DNA from: Pseudomonas tumuqii
GTDB lineage: Bacteria > Pseudomonadota > Gammaproteobacteria > Pseudomonadales > Pseudomonadaceae
Reading direction: 5' to 3'
DNA: 64,000 bases
NCBI RefSeq assembly: GCF_013184545.1
Contig: NZ_JAAOJA010000014.1
Span: forward strand, 1-64,000
Shown here: one piece after another, positions 27,989-36,230 of the stretch
Numbering within the stretch: position 1 is the stretch's first letter
How the letters are laid out: the number at the start of each line of letters is the position of its first letter
Translations under genes and position numbers: made by a program
Notes under the pieces: generated by a model
Told to the model about the DNA's origin: nothing
The model's database searches: none
Seen by the model: the letters and a program-made list of their open reading frames with translations, nothing else

Positions 27989-28687
27989 ATGTCCGCCTGT
28001 CAGACCCCGATCATCGTTGCCCTGGATTTCCCGACCCGTGATGCCGCCCTGGCGCTGGCCGATCGGCTCGACCCCGGGTTGTGCCGGGTCAAGGTCGGCA
28101 AGGAACTCTTCACCCGCTGCGGCCCGGATATCGTCGGTGCCCTGGCTGGCAAGGGTTTCGAGGTGTTCCTCGATCTGAAATTCCATGACATTCCCAACAC
28201 CACGGCGATGGCGGTCAAGGCCGCGGCCGAGCTGGGCGTGTGGATGGTCAACGTGCACTGCTCGGGCGGCCTGCGCATGATGGCGGCTTGCCGCGAGACC
28301 CTGGACAAGCTGGCCGGCGCCAAACCGCTATTGATCGGCGTCACCGTGCTGACCAGCATGGAACGCGAGGACCTGGCCGGCATCGGCCTGGATATCGAAC
28401 CCCAGGCGCAAGTCTTGCGTCTGGCGGGTCTGGCCGCGCAAGCCGGGCTGGATGGTCTGGTGTGTTCCGCCCAGGAAGCCCAGGCGCTCAAGGCCGCTTA
28501 TCCGGCGTTGCAGCTGGTCACTCCCGGCATTCGTCCGGCGGGCAGCGCCCAGGACGATCAACGGCGTATTCTGACTCCGCGCCAGGCGCTGGATGTCGGT
28601 TCCGATTATCTGGTCATCGGCCGGCCGATCAGTCAGGCCAGCGATCCGGCACAGGCCTTGGCGGCGGTCGTGGCCGAGCTGGCCTGA
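27989..28687 (+). CDS. pyrF: Orotidine-5'-phosphate decarboxylase
   Basis: Last enzyme of de novo UMP synthesis, decarboxylating OMP in the cytosol. The 232-residue TIM barrel has the signature DLKFHDIPNT with catalytic Lys64 and Asp67, the partner Lys near residue 35 (CRVKVGKELF), and the phosphate loop TPGIRP with DYLVIGRPI near the end. Length and start are standard for Pseudomonas. It is followed 51 bases later by queF on the same strand. Confidence 0.96.
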   Translation: MSACQTPIIVALDFPTRDAALALADRLDPGLCRVKVGKELFTRCGPDIVGALAGKGFEVFLDLKFHDIPNTTAMAVKAAAELGVWMVNVHCSGGLRMMAACRETLDKLAGAKPLLIGVTVLTSMEREDLAGIGLDIEPQAQVLRLAGLAAQAGLDGLVCSAQEAQALKAAYPALQLVTPGIRPAGSAQDDQRRILTPRQALDVGSDYLVIGRPISQASDPAQALAAVVAELA

Positions 28688-28738
28688 TAGCCCGTCAACA
28701 ATTACAGTCGCTCAATTCGACTCAGTCAGGTTCTTGCC

Positions 28739-29569
28739 ATGCATCCCGCCGCCGAAGATTCGCCACTGGGTAAGTCCAGCGAATACATCGCTACCTACAC
28801 GCCGTCGCTGCTGTTCCCGATTGCGCGCGCCGCCAAGTGGGCCGAGCTGGGCCTGACGGCCGAGACTCTGCCGTATCAGGGGGTGGATTTCTGGAACTGC
28901 TTCGAGCTGTCCTGGCTATTGCCTTCGGGTAAGCCGGTGGTGGCCATCGGCGAGTTCGCCATCCCGGCGGATTCGCCGAATATCATCGAGTCGAAATCCT
29001 TCAAGCTGTACCTCAACTCGTTGAATCAGACGGCGTTCGCCGACATCGCCGAATTGCAGGAAGTGTTGCGCCGGGATTTGTCGGCGGTCGCCGGCAAGTC
29101 GGTGGGTGTACGCGTGCGCAGTTTGGCCGAGGTGACGGCCGAAGGGGTGGCGACGCTGCCCGGGCAGTGCATCGATGACCTGGATGTGGTCATCAGCAAC
29201 TACGCCCGACCGCAGCCGGAACTGCTGCGTTGCGAGCCGCAGCGGCTAGTCGAGGAAAGTCTGCACAGCCACCTGTTGAAGTCCAACTGCCCGGTCACCG
29301 GCCAGCCGGATTGGGGCAGCGTGGTGGTGCAGTACCGCGGCGCGGCGCTGGATCACGCCAGTTTGCTGGCCTATCTGGTGAGCTTTCGCCAGCATGCGGA
29401 TTTCCACGAGCAGTGCGTGGAGCGGATCTTTCTCGATCTGCAGCACCTGCTCCAGCCCGAGTACCTGACGGTGTATGCCCGTTACGTACGTCGCGGCGGC
29501 CTGGATATCAATCCCTACCGCAGTACGGCGGCGATAGCGCCGGACAACCGGCGCTTGGTGCGCCAGTAA
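28739..29569 (+). CDS. queF: NADPH-dependent preQ0 reductase, long form
   Basis: QueF reduces the nitrile of 7-cyano-7-deazaguanine to preQ1 for queuosine tRNA modification. At 276 residues it is the long, tandem T-fold type of gammaproteobacteria. The QueF motif ESKSFKLYLNS is at residues 84-94; catalytic Cys184 lies in SNCPVTGQPDWG. It works in the same pathway as queD at the left edge of the window. Confidence 0.96.
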   Translation: MHPAAEDSPLGKSSEYIATYTPSLLFPIARAAKWAELGLTAETLPYQGVDFWNCFELSWLLPSGKPVVAIGEFAIPADSPNIIESKSFKLYLNSLNQTAFADIAELQEVLRRDLSAVAGKSVGVRVRSLAEVTAEGVATLPGQCIDDLDVVISNYARPQPELLRCEPQRLVEESLHSHLLKSNCPVTGQPDWGSVVVQYRGAALDHASLLAYLVSFRQHADFHEQCVERIFLDLQHLLQPEYLTVYARYVRRGGLDINPYRSTAAIAPDNRRLVRQ

Positions 29570-29580
29570 CGGGGAGGAGG

Positions 29581-29633
29581 CGGCAAGCTGGAAGCGTCAA
29601 GCAAGAGCTTGCGCACACCAGGGCAGCTTGCCG
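29581..29633. repeat. Inverted repeat between queF and DUF4404 gene
   Basis: CGGCAAGCTG and CAGCTTGCCG form a perfect 10-bp inverted repeat enclosing 33 bases that contain GCAAGAGCTTGC, a further short dyad. It lies between two convergent genes and could be a bidirectional terminator or a REPIN remnant. Confidence 0.6.
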
Positions 29634-29640
29634 CTGCCTC

Positions 29641-29907
29641 TCAGATCCCCATGTTGGCCAGGCTCTGCACGATGTTGCGCAAGGTGCCGGCCAGGGTCGG
29701 ATGACTGGCTTCGAAACGTTCCACTGCCAGGTTGACGCCATCAATCAGGGTGGCATCCGGTGCGGCCGCCGCTTGGCGGGCCAGCTGGAGTTCGATTTCC
29801 TGGGTCAGGACAAATAGCGATGCCCGTTCTTCTTCAGTCAGTGGCGGATCCTGAGCCAACTGTTCGCGCAGCTCTTCCAGCTGTTGCTGCAGACGGTTTG
29901 CAGGCAT
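29641..29907 (-). CDS. DUF4404 family protein
   Basis: An 88-residue helical protein of the DUF4404 family: N-terminal coiled-coil-like LQQQLEELREQLAQDPPLTEEERASL, then FEASHPTLAGTLRNIVQSLANMGI at the end. Function is unknown. The neighbourhood queF/DUF4404/HAD is conserved in Pseudomonas as far as I recall. An AGGGAGA site precedes its start. Confidence 0.85.
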   Translation of the reverse strand: MPANRLQQQLEELREQLAQDPPLTEEERASLFVLTQEIELQLARQAAAAPDATLIDGVNLAVERFEASHPTLAGTLRNIVQSLANMGI

Positions 29908-30092
29908 AAATCTCTCCCTTTATTGATAGGCAAAACATTGACCCTGCGCCTTCGCGGAGGCCCTTGCATGCTTGCTAGGGTAATCCAAGCGGCGCGGCTT
30001 TGCTTGCCCGGGATCAAATCTATTGCTTGAGCTGGTTGGGGCGTCGGGCGTATGGAGACGGTCGCAATCGGCGAGAGTTTTTGCGCAACCGC

Positions 30093-30818
30093 TCAGGGTT
30101 TTTCCCCCTTCTGTCGGCGTGAGCCGAGGTCGGCCAGGCAGGGACCGAGTTCGCTCAATTGATCTATTACCGCGTGCACGCCGAGGCGATATAGAGTCAA
30201 GGTCGCCTGGGTGCGCAGGCGGTCGCGCTCGGCTGCTGCGAGAGTTTGCCAGTCTGCTGGCGCCTGGCCACAGAGTGGTCCGCAGGCCGCCAGGCCGATG
30301 GTCCACAGCCCGGCATTGAGGCCGGCCTGGAGCAGGCGCGGTTCGCCGCTGATCAGCACGCAGCCATCGAGTTGCTCGACCTGCAAGTCCGCCAGTGCCT
30401 GCCAGCAGGCATCCGGCGCCGGCCAGGCGCGGCCGACTCGGCTCGGGGTGGCAGGGAGCCAGTCGGGCAGCGGGGTCGCCAGGGCGATGCTGGCATCACG
30501 CGGCAGTTCATCGAGCCAGGCACAGGGCACTTTCTGCTGGTGCAGTTGTTGCAACTGCTGCAGGGCGCCCGGAGTGAGTTCGGCGTGTTCGCAGGCTGCT
30601 TCGCTCAAGGCCTGCTCGAAGGCCTGTCGCTCGCCAGCGCTGGGCGTGCGGCCAAGCCGTTGCTCCAGGGCACCAGGTACGGCATTGAGCTGTTCGCCAC
30701 CGTGTCGTGGATACAGGCGTTGCATGGCCGTGGGCAATGTGCGTGCACCAAAGTCCACCAGGCAACCGGATAAACCAAAAAGCAAGGCAGTGAAGGCGGG
30801 AGGGGTGACTGGCATGCT
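30093..30818 (-). CDS. PhnX-like HAD protein lacking nucleophile Asp
   Basis: A HAD-superfamily protein with phosphonoacetaldehyde-hydrolase-like layout (241 residues from the Met at 30818, which has AAGGAT seven bases upstream; the frame opens at 30869). In PhnX motif I is FDWAGTxVDFG. Here it reads LFGLSGCLVDFG: the nucleophile Asp is Gly14 and the following Thr is Cys18. The middle Lys/Ser motifs are also weak, and only VLISGEPRLLQAGLNAGLWTIGL recalls motif IV. It is therefore probably catalytically dead or repurposed. Confidence 0.7.
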   Translation of the reverse strand, partial: SMPVTPPAFTALLFGLSGCLVDFGARTLPTAMQRLYPRHGGEQLNAVPGALEQRLGRTPSAGERQAFEQALSEAACEHAELTPGALQQLQQLHQQKVPCAWLDELPRDASIALATPLPDWLPATPSRVGRAWPAPDACWQALADLQVEQLDGCVLISGEPRLLQAGLNAGLWTIGLAACGPLCGQAPADWQTLAAAERDRLRTQATLTLYRLGVHAVIDQLSELGPCLADLGSRRQKGEKP

Positions 30819-31119
30819 GGTCATCCTTGAAGTTATCAGGTCCAGTGTGCGGGCTGCTGATGACGACAAGATGAAGCTTATGTGACGGCTAGCGGCAAAG
30901 ACGCTCGATCCGTATGGCGGGGGGCTGGTGTCCGATCAGTCGACGCCCATGATGATTGCCCATGTCCCACCTGACGAGGGGGAGGGATATTGAGTAAGGT
31001 TTTTTCCTGCAGTTTGCTGGTCCCCTCGACTGCCTATTTGGCTGCATCAGGCTTTATACTGCCGGGCCTCTATGGTCGCCCTGGGGCCGGCCGACAATTT
31101 TTCTCAAGGAGAGACCCTA

Positions 31120-31821
31120 ATGCCTGTAATCGGTGCGAACTGGATCGATCGTCTGGGCCGATTGTGCGCCTGTGCCAGTCTGGTACTGCTTCCGTTGGTG
31201 GCTCAGGCCGCTGAAGATGACCCGTGGGAAGGCTTCAATCGGGCGATCTTCCGCTTCAACGACACCCTCGACACCTATGCGCTCAAGCCGTTGGCGCAGG
31301 GCTATCAGGCGGTAACCCCACAGTTTCTCGAAGACGGCGTGCATAACGTCTTCGGCAATATCGGCGATGTTGGCAACCTGGCCAACAACGTGCTGCAAGG
31401 CAAGCTGCACGATGCCGGTGTGGACACCAGTCGGGTGATCTTCAACACCACCTTTGGCGTACTGGGCTTCTTCGATGTGGCCCGAGAAATGGGCCTGCAG
31501 CGCAGCGACGAAGACTTCGGTCAGACTTTCGGCGCTTGGGGCCTGGGCAGTGGACCCTATGTGGTGCTGCCGCTGCTCGGTCCGAGTACGGTGCGCGATA
31601 CGTTCAGCAAAGCGCCGGACAGCCTGCTCCAGCCTTACCGGTATATGGACCATGTGCCGACCCGTAACCTCACGCGCGGTGTGAATGTTATCGATACCCG
31701 TGCCAGTTTGCTGTCGGCCGAGCGGATGGTCAGTGGCGACAAGTACATCTTCATCCGCAACGCCTACCTGCAGAACCGTGAGTTCAAGGTGCGCGACGGT
31801 GATGTCGAGGACGATTTCTAG
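31120..31821 (+). CDS. mlaA: Outer-membrane lipid asymmetry protein MlaA
   Basis: MlaA (VacJ) removes mislocalised phospholipids from the outer leaflet and hands them to MlaC. The start at 31120 follows AAGGAGAG; upstream ATGs are not supported. The 233-residue protein has DPWEGFNRAIFRFNDTLD at the mature N-terminus, the family signature, and VIFNTTFGVLGFFDVA and SGPYVVLPLLGPSTVRD further on. The signal ends LVAQA|AEDD, so signal peptidase I cleavage looks likely; no lipobox Cys stands at the junction, unlike the E. coli lipoprotein. Confidence 0.93.
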   Translation: MPVIGANWIDRLGRLCACASLVLLPLVAQAAEDDPWEGFNRAIFRFNDTLDTYALKPLAQGYQAVTPQFLEDGVHNVFGNIGDVGNLANNVLQGKLHDAGVDTSRVIFNTTFGVLGFFDVAREMGLQRSDEDFGQTFGAWGLGSGPYVVLPLLGPSTVRDTFSKAPDSLLQPYRYMDHVPTRNLTRGVNVIDTRASLLSAERMVSGDKYIFIRNAYLQNREFKVRDGDVEDDF

Positions 31822-31844
31822 CGTCCTGCCTTCAGGCATTTCAT

Positions 31845-31880
31845 GCAAAAAAGGCGGCCATACCAGGCCGCCTTTTTTGC
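31845..31880. terminator. Bidirectional terminator mlaA/PilZ gene
   Basis: GCAAAAAAGGCGGCC pairs with GGCCGCCTTTTTTGC around a six-base ATACCA loop. With A and T runs on both sides it can terminate both convergent transcripts. Confidence 0.92.
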
Positions 31881-31899
31881 GTTTTGAGTGCTGCCGATT

Positions 31900-32199
31900 T
31901 CAACTCATCGACAGAATCGTCAGGCCCAGGGTCTGGCGGCCATTGTCCAGGTCGCTGACGCGTACCACCTCGGCTTCGGCCACCAGCCCTTTGAGCTGGT
32001 TATGGTCGGAGGCGATATGCACCTTGATCTTGTCACCCAGCTTCAGCGCACACTCGACTTCGAGCTGCATGCCGGTACTCGACAGGTCGAGGCACAGTGC
32101 GGGAATTTCCTTTCCGCCATGCTGCAGGGTGACCGGTGCTTCCAGTCGCATGCGGATGTAATCGCGTTTTTCGCTGTAATCGTGATTACTTTGGCTCAT
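31900..32199 (-). CDS. PilZ-domain protein
   Basis: A 99-residue stand-alone PilZ domain, the cyclic-di-GMP receptor fold. The N-terminal arginine motif appears as KRDYIRMRLE (RxxxR) and the second motif as LDLSSTGMQLE ((D/N)xSxxG), so ligand binding looks possible. It lies beside the RssB/RssC genes, in the order I recall from P. aeruginosa. Confidence 0.9.
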   Translation of the reverse strand: MSQSNHDYSEKRDYIRMRLEAPVTLQHGGKEIPALCLDLSSTGMQLEVECALKLGDKIKVHIASDHNQLKGLVAEAEVVRVSDLDNGRQTLGLTILSMS

Positions 32200-32415
32200 G
32201 GACGCTATCCTCTTTGTTGTAGGGTTCTCCTGTGGCCCTTATAACCTTCGCCGATTTGCGGTGTAAAGTCGCGTAGCGATGACTGGCGCATGCTTGAATC
32301 GAGGTGCGTATGGGAGTACCGTCAGCGCCTTGAGACGAACCGAGTACACGTGCGCAGGCCGATGGCCTGGTGCTTACGCCTAGCCTTGCCCCGGCGCAGT
32401 TTGCCTGGATACCCA

Positions 32416-33600
32416 ATGCACAAAACCAGTGCCACGCTGCTGATTATCGATGACGACGAAGTGGTGCGCGCGAGTCTTGCGGCCTACTTGGAAGACAGCG
32501 GCTTCAACGTTCTGCAAGCCTGTAATGGCCTGGAAGGCTTCGAGGTGTTCCAGCGCGAACAGCCGGATGTCGTGATCTGCGATTTGCGTATGCCGCAGGT
32601 CGATGGCCTCGAGCTGATCCGGCGGATCAACGAGCTGCAGGTGGAAACCCCGGTTATCGTGGTATCGGGCGCCGGCGTGATGAACGACGCGGTCGAGGCC
32701 TTGCGCCTGGGCGCCGCCGATTACCTGATCAAGCCCCTGGAAGATCTCGCGGTGCTCGAACATTCGGTGCGCCGCGCGCTGGATCGCTCGCATCTGCGCC
32801 AGGAGAACCAGCGCTATCGGGAACAACTGGAGGCAGCCAACATCGAGCTGCAAGCCAGCCTGCATCTGTTGCAGGAAGACCAGAATGCCGGTCGGCAAGT
32901 GCAGATGAACATGCTGCCGGTCACGCCCTGGAAAGCCGATGGTCTGCAATTCGCCCACCAGATCATTCCGTCGCTCTATCTGTCCGGGGACTTCGTCGAT
33001 TACTTCCGCGTCGATGAGCGCCGCATCGCCTTTTACCTCGCGGACGTGTCCGGGCATGGCGCCTCTTCGGCATTCGTCACCGTGCTGCTGAAGTTCATGA
33101 CTACCCGCTTGCTCTATGAATTGCGGCGCAATGGCAGCTTTCCCGCGTTCAAGCCTTCGGAAGTCCTCGGCCATATCAACCGTGGCCTGATCAATTGCAA
33201 GCTGGGCAAGCACGTGACCATGCTGGGCGGGGTCATCGATGCGCAGCTGGGCCAGCTGACTTACAGCATCGGCGGCCATCTGCCGCTGCCAGTGCTTTAC
33301 AGCGAAGGTGAAGCGCATTACCTGACCGGGCGTGGTTTACCGGTTGGCTTGTTCGATGAGGCCGAATACAGCGATCATGTGCTGAAATTGCCGGAATCGT
33401 TCAGCTTGACGCTGCTATCTGACGGTATTCTCGATCTGCTGCCAGGCGATACCCTGCAGGAAAAAGAACTCGCGCTGCCCCGTTTGGTCAGTTCGGCAGG
33501 CGGAACCCTGGATGGTTTGCGTCAAGTGTTTGGGCTGGCCAATCTGGCGGATATGCCGGATGATATTGCCTTGCTGGTGTTAAGCAGGAACCTTGCATGA
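32416..33600 (+). CDS. rssB: RssB-type response regulator/PP2C phosphatase
   Basis: A 394-residue protein: receiver domain (residues 5-125; acidic DDDE pocket, phospho-acceptor Asp in VICDLRMP near 56, Lys in YLIKPLE near 108), a coiled-coil linker (about 130-160) and a PP2C/SpoIIE-type Ser/Thr phosphatase (about 180-390; LSGDFVDYF, ADVSGHGASSA, LLSDGILDL metal motifs). Pseudomonas RssB targets the stationary-phase sigma factor RpoS and dephosphorylates RssC. I start at 32416 (MHKTSATL) because family similarity begins there. It overlaps rssC by four bases (ATGA). Confidence 0.9.
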   Translation: MHKTSATLLIIDDDEVVRASLAAYLEDSGFNVLQACNGLEGFEVFQREQPDVVICDLRMPQVDGLELIRRINELQVETPVIVVSGAGVMNDAVEALRLGAADYLIKPLEDLAVLEHSVRRALDRSHLRQENQRYREQLEAANIELQASLHLLQEDQNAGRQVQMNMLPVTPWKADGLQFAHQIIPSLYLSGDFVDYFRVDERRIAFYLADVSGHGASSAFVTVLLKFMTTRLLYELRRNGSFPAFKPSEVLGHINRGLINCKLGKHVTMLGGVIDAQLGQLTYSIGGHLPLPVLYSEGEAHYLTGRGLPVGLFDEAEYSDHVLKLPESFSLTLLSDGILDLLPGDTLQEKELALPRLVSSAGGTLDGLRQVFGLANLADMPDDIALLVLSRNLA

Positions 33601-34091
33601 ATCCTGGGATGAGCCCCGGTAGAATCCAGTTCGCCGAACAAGACGGTACCTTCGTACTGAAGTTTGTTGGTGAAGTGCGCCTGACCCTGTGTTCGGCGCT
33701 GGATTCCACCATTGAAAAGATTTTTACTGCGCTGAATTTCACCGCCATCGTCATCGACCTGACCGAAACGCGCAGCATCGACAGCACCACCCTGGGCTTG
33801 CTGGCCAAGCTATCGATTCTCTCGCGGCAGAAGATCGGTCTGCTGCCAACCGTGGTGACCACCCATCCCGACATCACGCGGCTGTTGCAGTCGATGGGCT
33901 TCGATCAGGTGTTCAACATCGTCGATACGCCAATTCCCTGTCCAGAGTGCCTGGACGATCTACCCTCGCAGGATCAATCGGAAGAAGTGGTGCGGGCCAA
34001 AGTGCTGGAAGCTCACCGCATCTTGATGGATCTGAACGACTCCAATCGCGAAGCCTTCCACGATCTGGTCAATGCGCTAGAGCATCACTGA
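33597..34091 (+). CDS. rssC: STAS anti-sigma antagonist RssC
   Basis: A 164-residue protein with a STAS domain at residues 10-110 containing the DLTETRSIDSTTLGLLAK block; the Ser of IDSTT is the expected phosphorylation site. A C-terminal extension with IPCPECL and an acidic helix follows. In Pseudomonas RssC competes in the RssB partner switch controlling RpoS stability. ATGA overlap with rssB implies translational coupling. Confidence 0.88.
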   Translation: MNPGMSPGRIQFAEQDGTFVLKFVGEVRLTLCSALDSTIEKIFTALNFTAIVIDLTETRSIDSTTLGLLAKLSILSRQKIGLLPTVVTTHPDITRLLQSMGFDQVFNIVDTPIPCPECLDDLPSQDQSEEVVRAKVLEAHRILMDLNDSNREAFHDLVNALEHH

Positions 34092-34113
34092 TAGGCTGCT
34101 GTCTTCAATAGAT

Positions 34114-34144
34114 GCGGGGCGCGCGATGAGCATCGGCGCCCCGC
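34114..34144. terminator. Terminator between rssC and tal
   Basis: GCGGGGCGC pairs with GCGCCCCGC with a further CGAT/ATCG inner stem. It lies between the convergent rssC and tal genes. The T run is short. Confidence 0.7.
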
Positions 34145-34151
34145 GTTGCAT

Positions 34152-35078
34152 TCAGGCGAGGTCGGCGAGCAGCGTTTCCAGTTTTTCCTGGTCGCGAGCG
34201 AATTGGCGAATGCCTTCGGCAAGCTTTTCCGTAGCCATCGGATCCTCGTTCATCGCCCAGCGGAACTGGCTTTGCTCTAGGCTTTGCCGCGCTTCGGCGG
34301 GCTGGCCGCTGCTCAGCTTGCGCTCGAGCGGGGACTGGTCATCGGCCAGTTGCTGCAGCAGTTCCGGGCTGATGGTCAGACGGTCGCAACCGGCCAACTG
34401 CTCGATCTGGCCAATGTTGCGGAAGCTGGCGCCCATCACTACGGTCGCGTAGCCATTGGCCTTGTAGTAGTTGTAGATGCGCGTCACCGACTGCACGCCC
34501 GGATCCTCTGCGCCGACGAAATCACGCCCTTCGGCTTTCTTGTACCAGTCGTAGATCCGGCCCACGAACGGTGAGATCAGGAACACCCCGGCATCGGCGC
34601 AGGCCTGGGCCTGGGCAAAGGAAAACAGCAGTGTGAGGTTGCACTGGATGCCGGCTTTTTCCAGTTGTTCGGCGGCGCGGATACCTTCCCAGGTCGAGGC
34701 GATCTTGATCAGGACCCGCTCGCGGCCGATGCCAGCCTGGCCATACAGGTCGATCAGGCGTTCGGCACGGCGCAAGGTGGCCTGAGTATCGAAGGACAGG
34801 CGCGCATCGACTTCGGTGGAAATACGCCCCGGAATGATCTTGAGAATTTCCTGGCCGACCGTCACGCCGAAGCGGTCGCAGGCCAGGCCCAGGTCACCCT
34901 GGCTGGCGCTGACGGCATTTTTCAGTAGCTCGGCGTAGCGCGGCATGGCGGCGGCTTTAAGCAGCAGTGACGGATTGGTGGTGGCGTCGACCGGTTGCAT
35001 GCGGGCGATGGCGTCGAGGTCGCCGGTATCGGCGACCACAGTGGTGAACTGCTTGAGTTGATCCAGCTTGGAAGTCAT
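34152..35078 (-). CDS. tal: Transaldolase B type
   Basis: Transaldolase of the pentose-phosphate pathway, transferring a dihydroxyacetone unit between sedoheptulose-7-phosphate and glyceraldehyde-3-phosphate. The 308-residue TIM barrel has the Schiff-base Lys125 in VLIKIASTWEG, and the family signature DATTNPSLLLKAA at 31-43. It starts 41 bases after dusA on the same strand and is probably co-transcribed with it. Confidence 0.95.
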   Translation of the reverse strand: MTSKLDQLKQFTTVVADTGDLDAIARMQPVDATTNPSLLLKAAAMPRYAELLKNAVSASQGDLGLACDRFGVTVGQEILKIIPGRISTEVDARLSFDTQATLRRAERLIDLYGQAGIGRERVLIKIASTWEGIRAAEQLEKAGIQCNLTLLFSFAQAQACADAGVFLISPFVGRIYDWYKKAEGRDFVGAEDPGVQSVTRIYNYYKANGYATVVMGASFRNIGQIEQLAGCDRLTISPELLQQLADDQSPLERKLSSGQPAEARQSLEQSQFRWAMNEDPMATEKLAEGIRQFARDQEKLETLLADLA

Positions 35079-35119
35079 GGTCCTGCCTTATCGTTACTGA
35101 TGCCATGACCTTACCCGAG

Positions 35120-36145
35120 TCAGCGCCCTTGCAGCAATTGCGCCGCCTGATCGAACAGCACCAGGGGCTCGGCGGTCTTGTGAATATCCACCGACAAGAG
35201 CTGGCGGAAGCGCCGGGCGCCGTTGAAGCCCTGGGCCAGGCCAAGCATGTGGCGGGTGATGTGGTGCATGCTGCCGCCCTCGGCCAGGTGCTCGGCAATA
35301 TAACCACGCATCGATTGCATCGCCTCGAAGCGGCTGAGTACCGGTGCCGTCGAGCCGAACAGCTGTTGATCGACCTGTGCCAGCAGGTAGGGATTGTGAT
35401 ACGCCTCGCGACCGAGCATCACGCCATCGAAGGTCTGCAGGTGGGTCTGGCATTCCTCCAGGGTCTTGATGCCGCCGTTGAGGATGATCTGCAAATCCGG
35501 GAAGTCGCGTTTGACCTGCGCCGCCAAGTCATAGCGCAGTGGCGGTACTTCGCGGTTTTCCTTGGGTGACAGCCCGGAAAGAATGGCGATGCGCGCATGC
35601 ACGGTGAAGCTCTGGCAGCCGGCGTCGCGCACCTGGCCGATGAAATCGCACAGTTCCGCATAGCTGTCGCGGCCGTCGATGCCGATACGGTGCTTGACGG
35701 TCACCGGAATGCTCACCGCATCGCCCATCGCCTTGACGCATTCGGCGACCAGCGCCGGATGGGCCATCAGGCAGGCGCCGATCATATTGTTCTGCACCCG
35801 GTCGCTGGGGCAGCCGACATTCAGGTTGACCTCGTCGTAGCCTGCCGCTTCAGCCAGCTTGGCGCAGGCCGCCAGTTCGGCCGGCACGCTGCCACCCAGC
35901 TGCAGCGCCAGTGGGTATTCCGCGGTGCTATGGCGTAGAAAGCGCGCGCTATCGCCATGCAGCAGCGCACCCGTGGTGACCATCTCGGTATACAGCAGCG
36001 CATGCCGCGACAACTGACGCAGGAAAAATCGGCAGTGCCTGTCCGTCCAGTCCATCATCGGGGCAACAGAAAACCTCCTGCTTGGCTCAGGCCGTGGTTT
36101 TGCTGGCGTTGAGCCTGATTTAGTGGGGGTTTCTGTTTCGCTCAT
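35120..36145 (-). CDS. dusA: tRNA-dihydrouridine(20/20a) synthase
   Basis: DusA reduces U20 and U20a of tRNA with FMN and NADPH. The 341-residue protein has SVAPMMDWTDRHCR near the N-terminus, catalytic Cys112 in NLNVGCPSDRVQ and the FMN-binding ILNGGIKTL block. The first 20 residues (MSETETPTKSGSTPAKPRPE) are low-complexity and may have been supplied by the integrated island, since such islands recombine into the 5' end of dusA and rebuild its start. tal follows. Confidence 0.94.
   Translation of the reverse strand: MSETETPTKSGSTPAKPRPEPSRRFSVAPMMDWTDRHCRFFLRQLSRHALLYTEMVTTGALLHGDSARFLRHSTAEYPLALQLGGSVPAELAACAKLAEAAGYDEVNLNVGCPSDRVQNNMIGACLMAHPALVAECVKAMGDAVSIPVTVKHRIGIDGRDSYAELCDFIGQVRDAGCQSFTVHARIAILSGLSPKENREVPPLRYDLAAQVKRDFPDLQIILNGGIKTLEECQTHLQTFDGVMLGREAYHNPYLLAQVDQQLFGSTAPVLSRFEAMQSMRGYIAEHLAEGGSMHHITRHMLGLAQGFNGARRFRQLLSVDIHKTAEPLVLFDQAAQLLQGR
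36029..36058. other. Probable dusA attachment core
   Basis: These bases encode MMDWTDRHCR, the most conserved 5' part of dusA and the reported integration target of dusA-associated islands. An integrase gene starts 170 bases away pointing outward. I did not find a second copy of this sequence in the window, so the call rests on family knowledge and position. Confidence 0.45.
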
Positions 36146-36230
36146 TTGCTACCGTTTCCGCTTGTTTTTGCTTGTTTCTGAATGTGCTTTGCTACAATGT
36201 AGCAAGACAGTTTCGTCGTGTAGCAAAATT

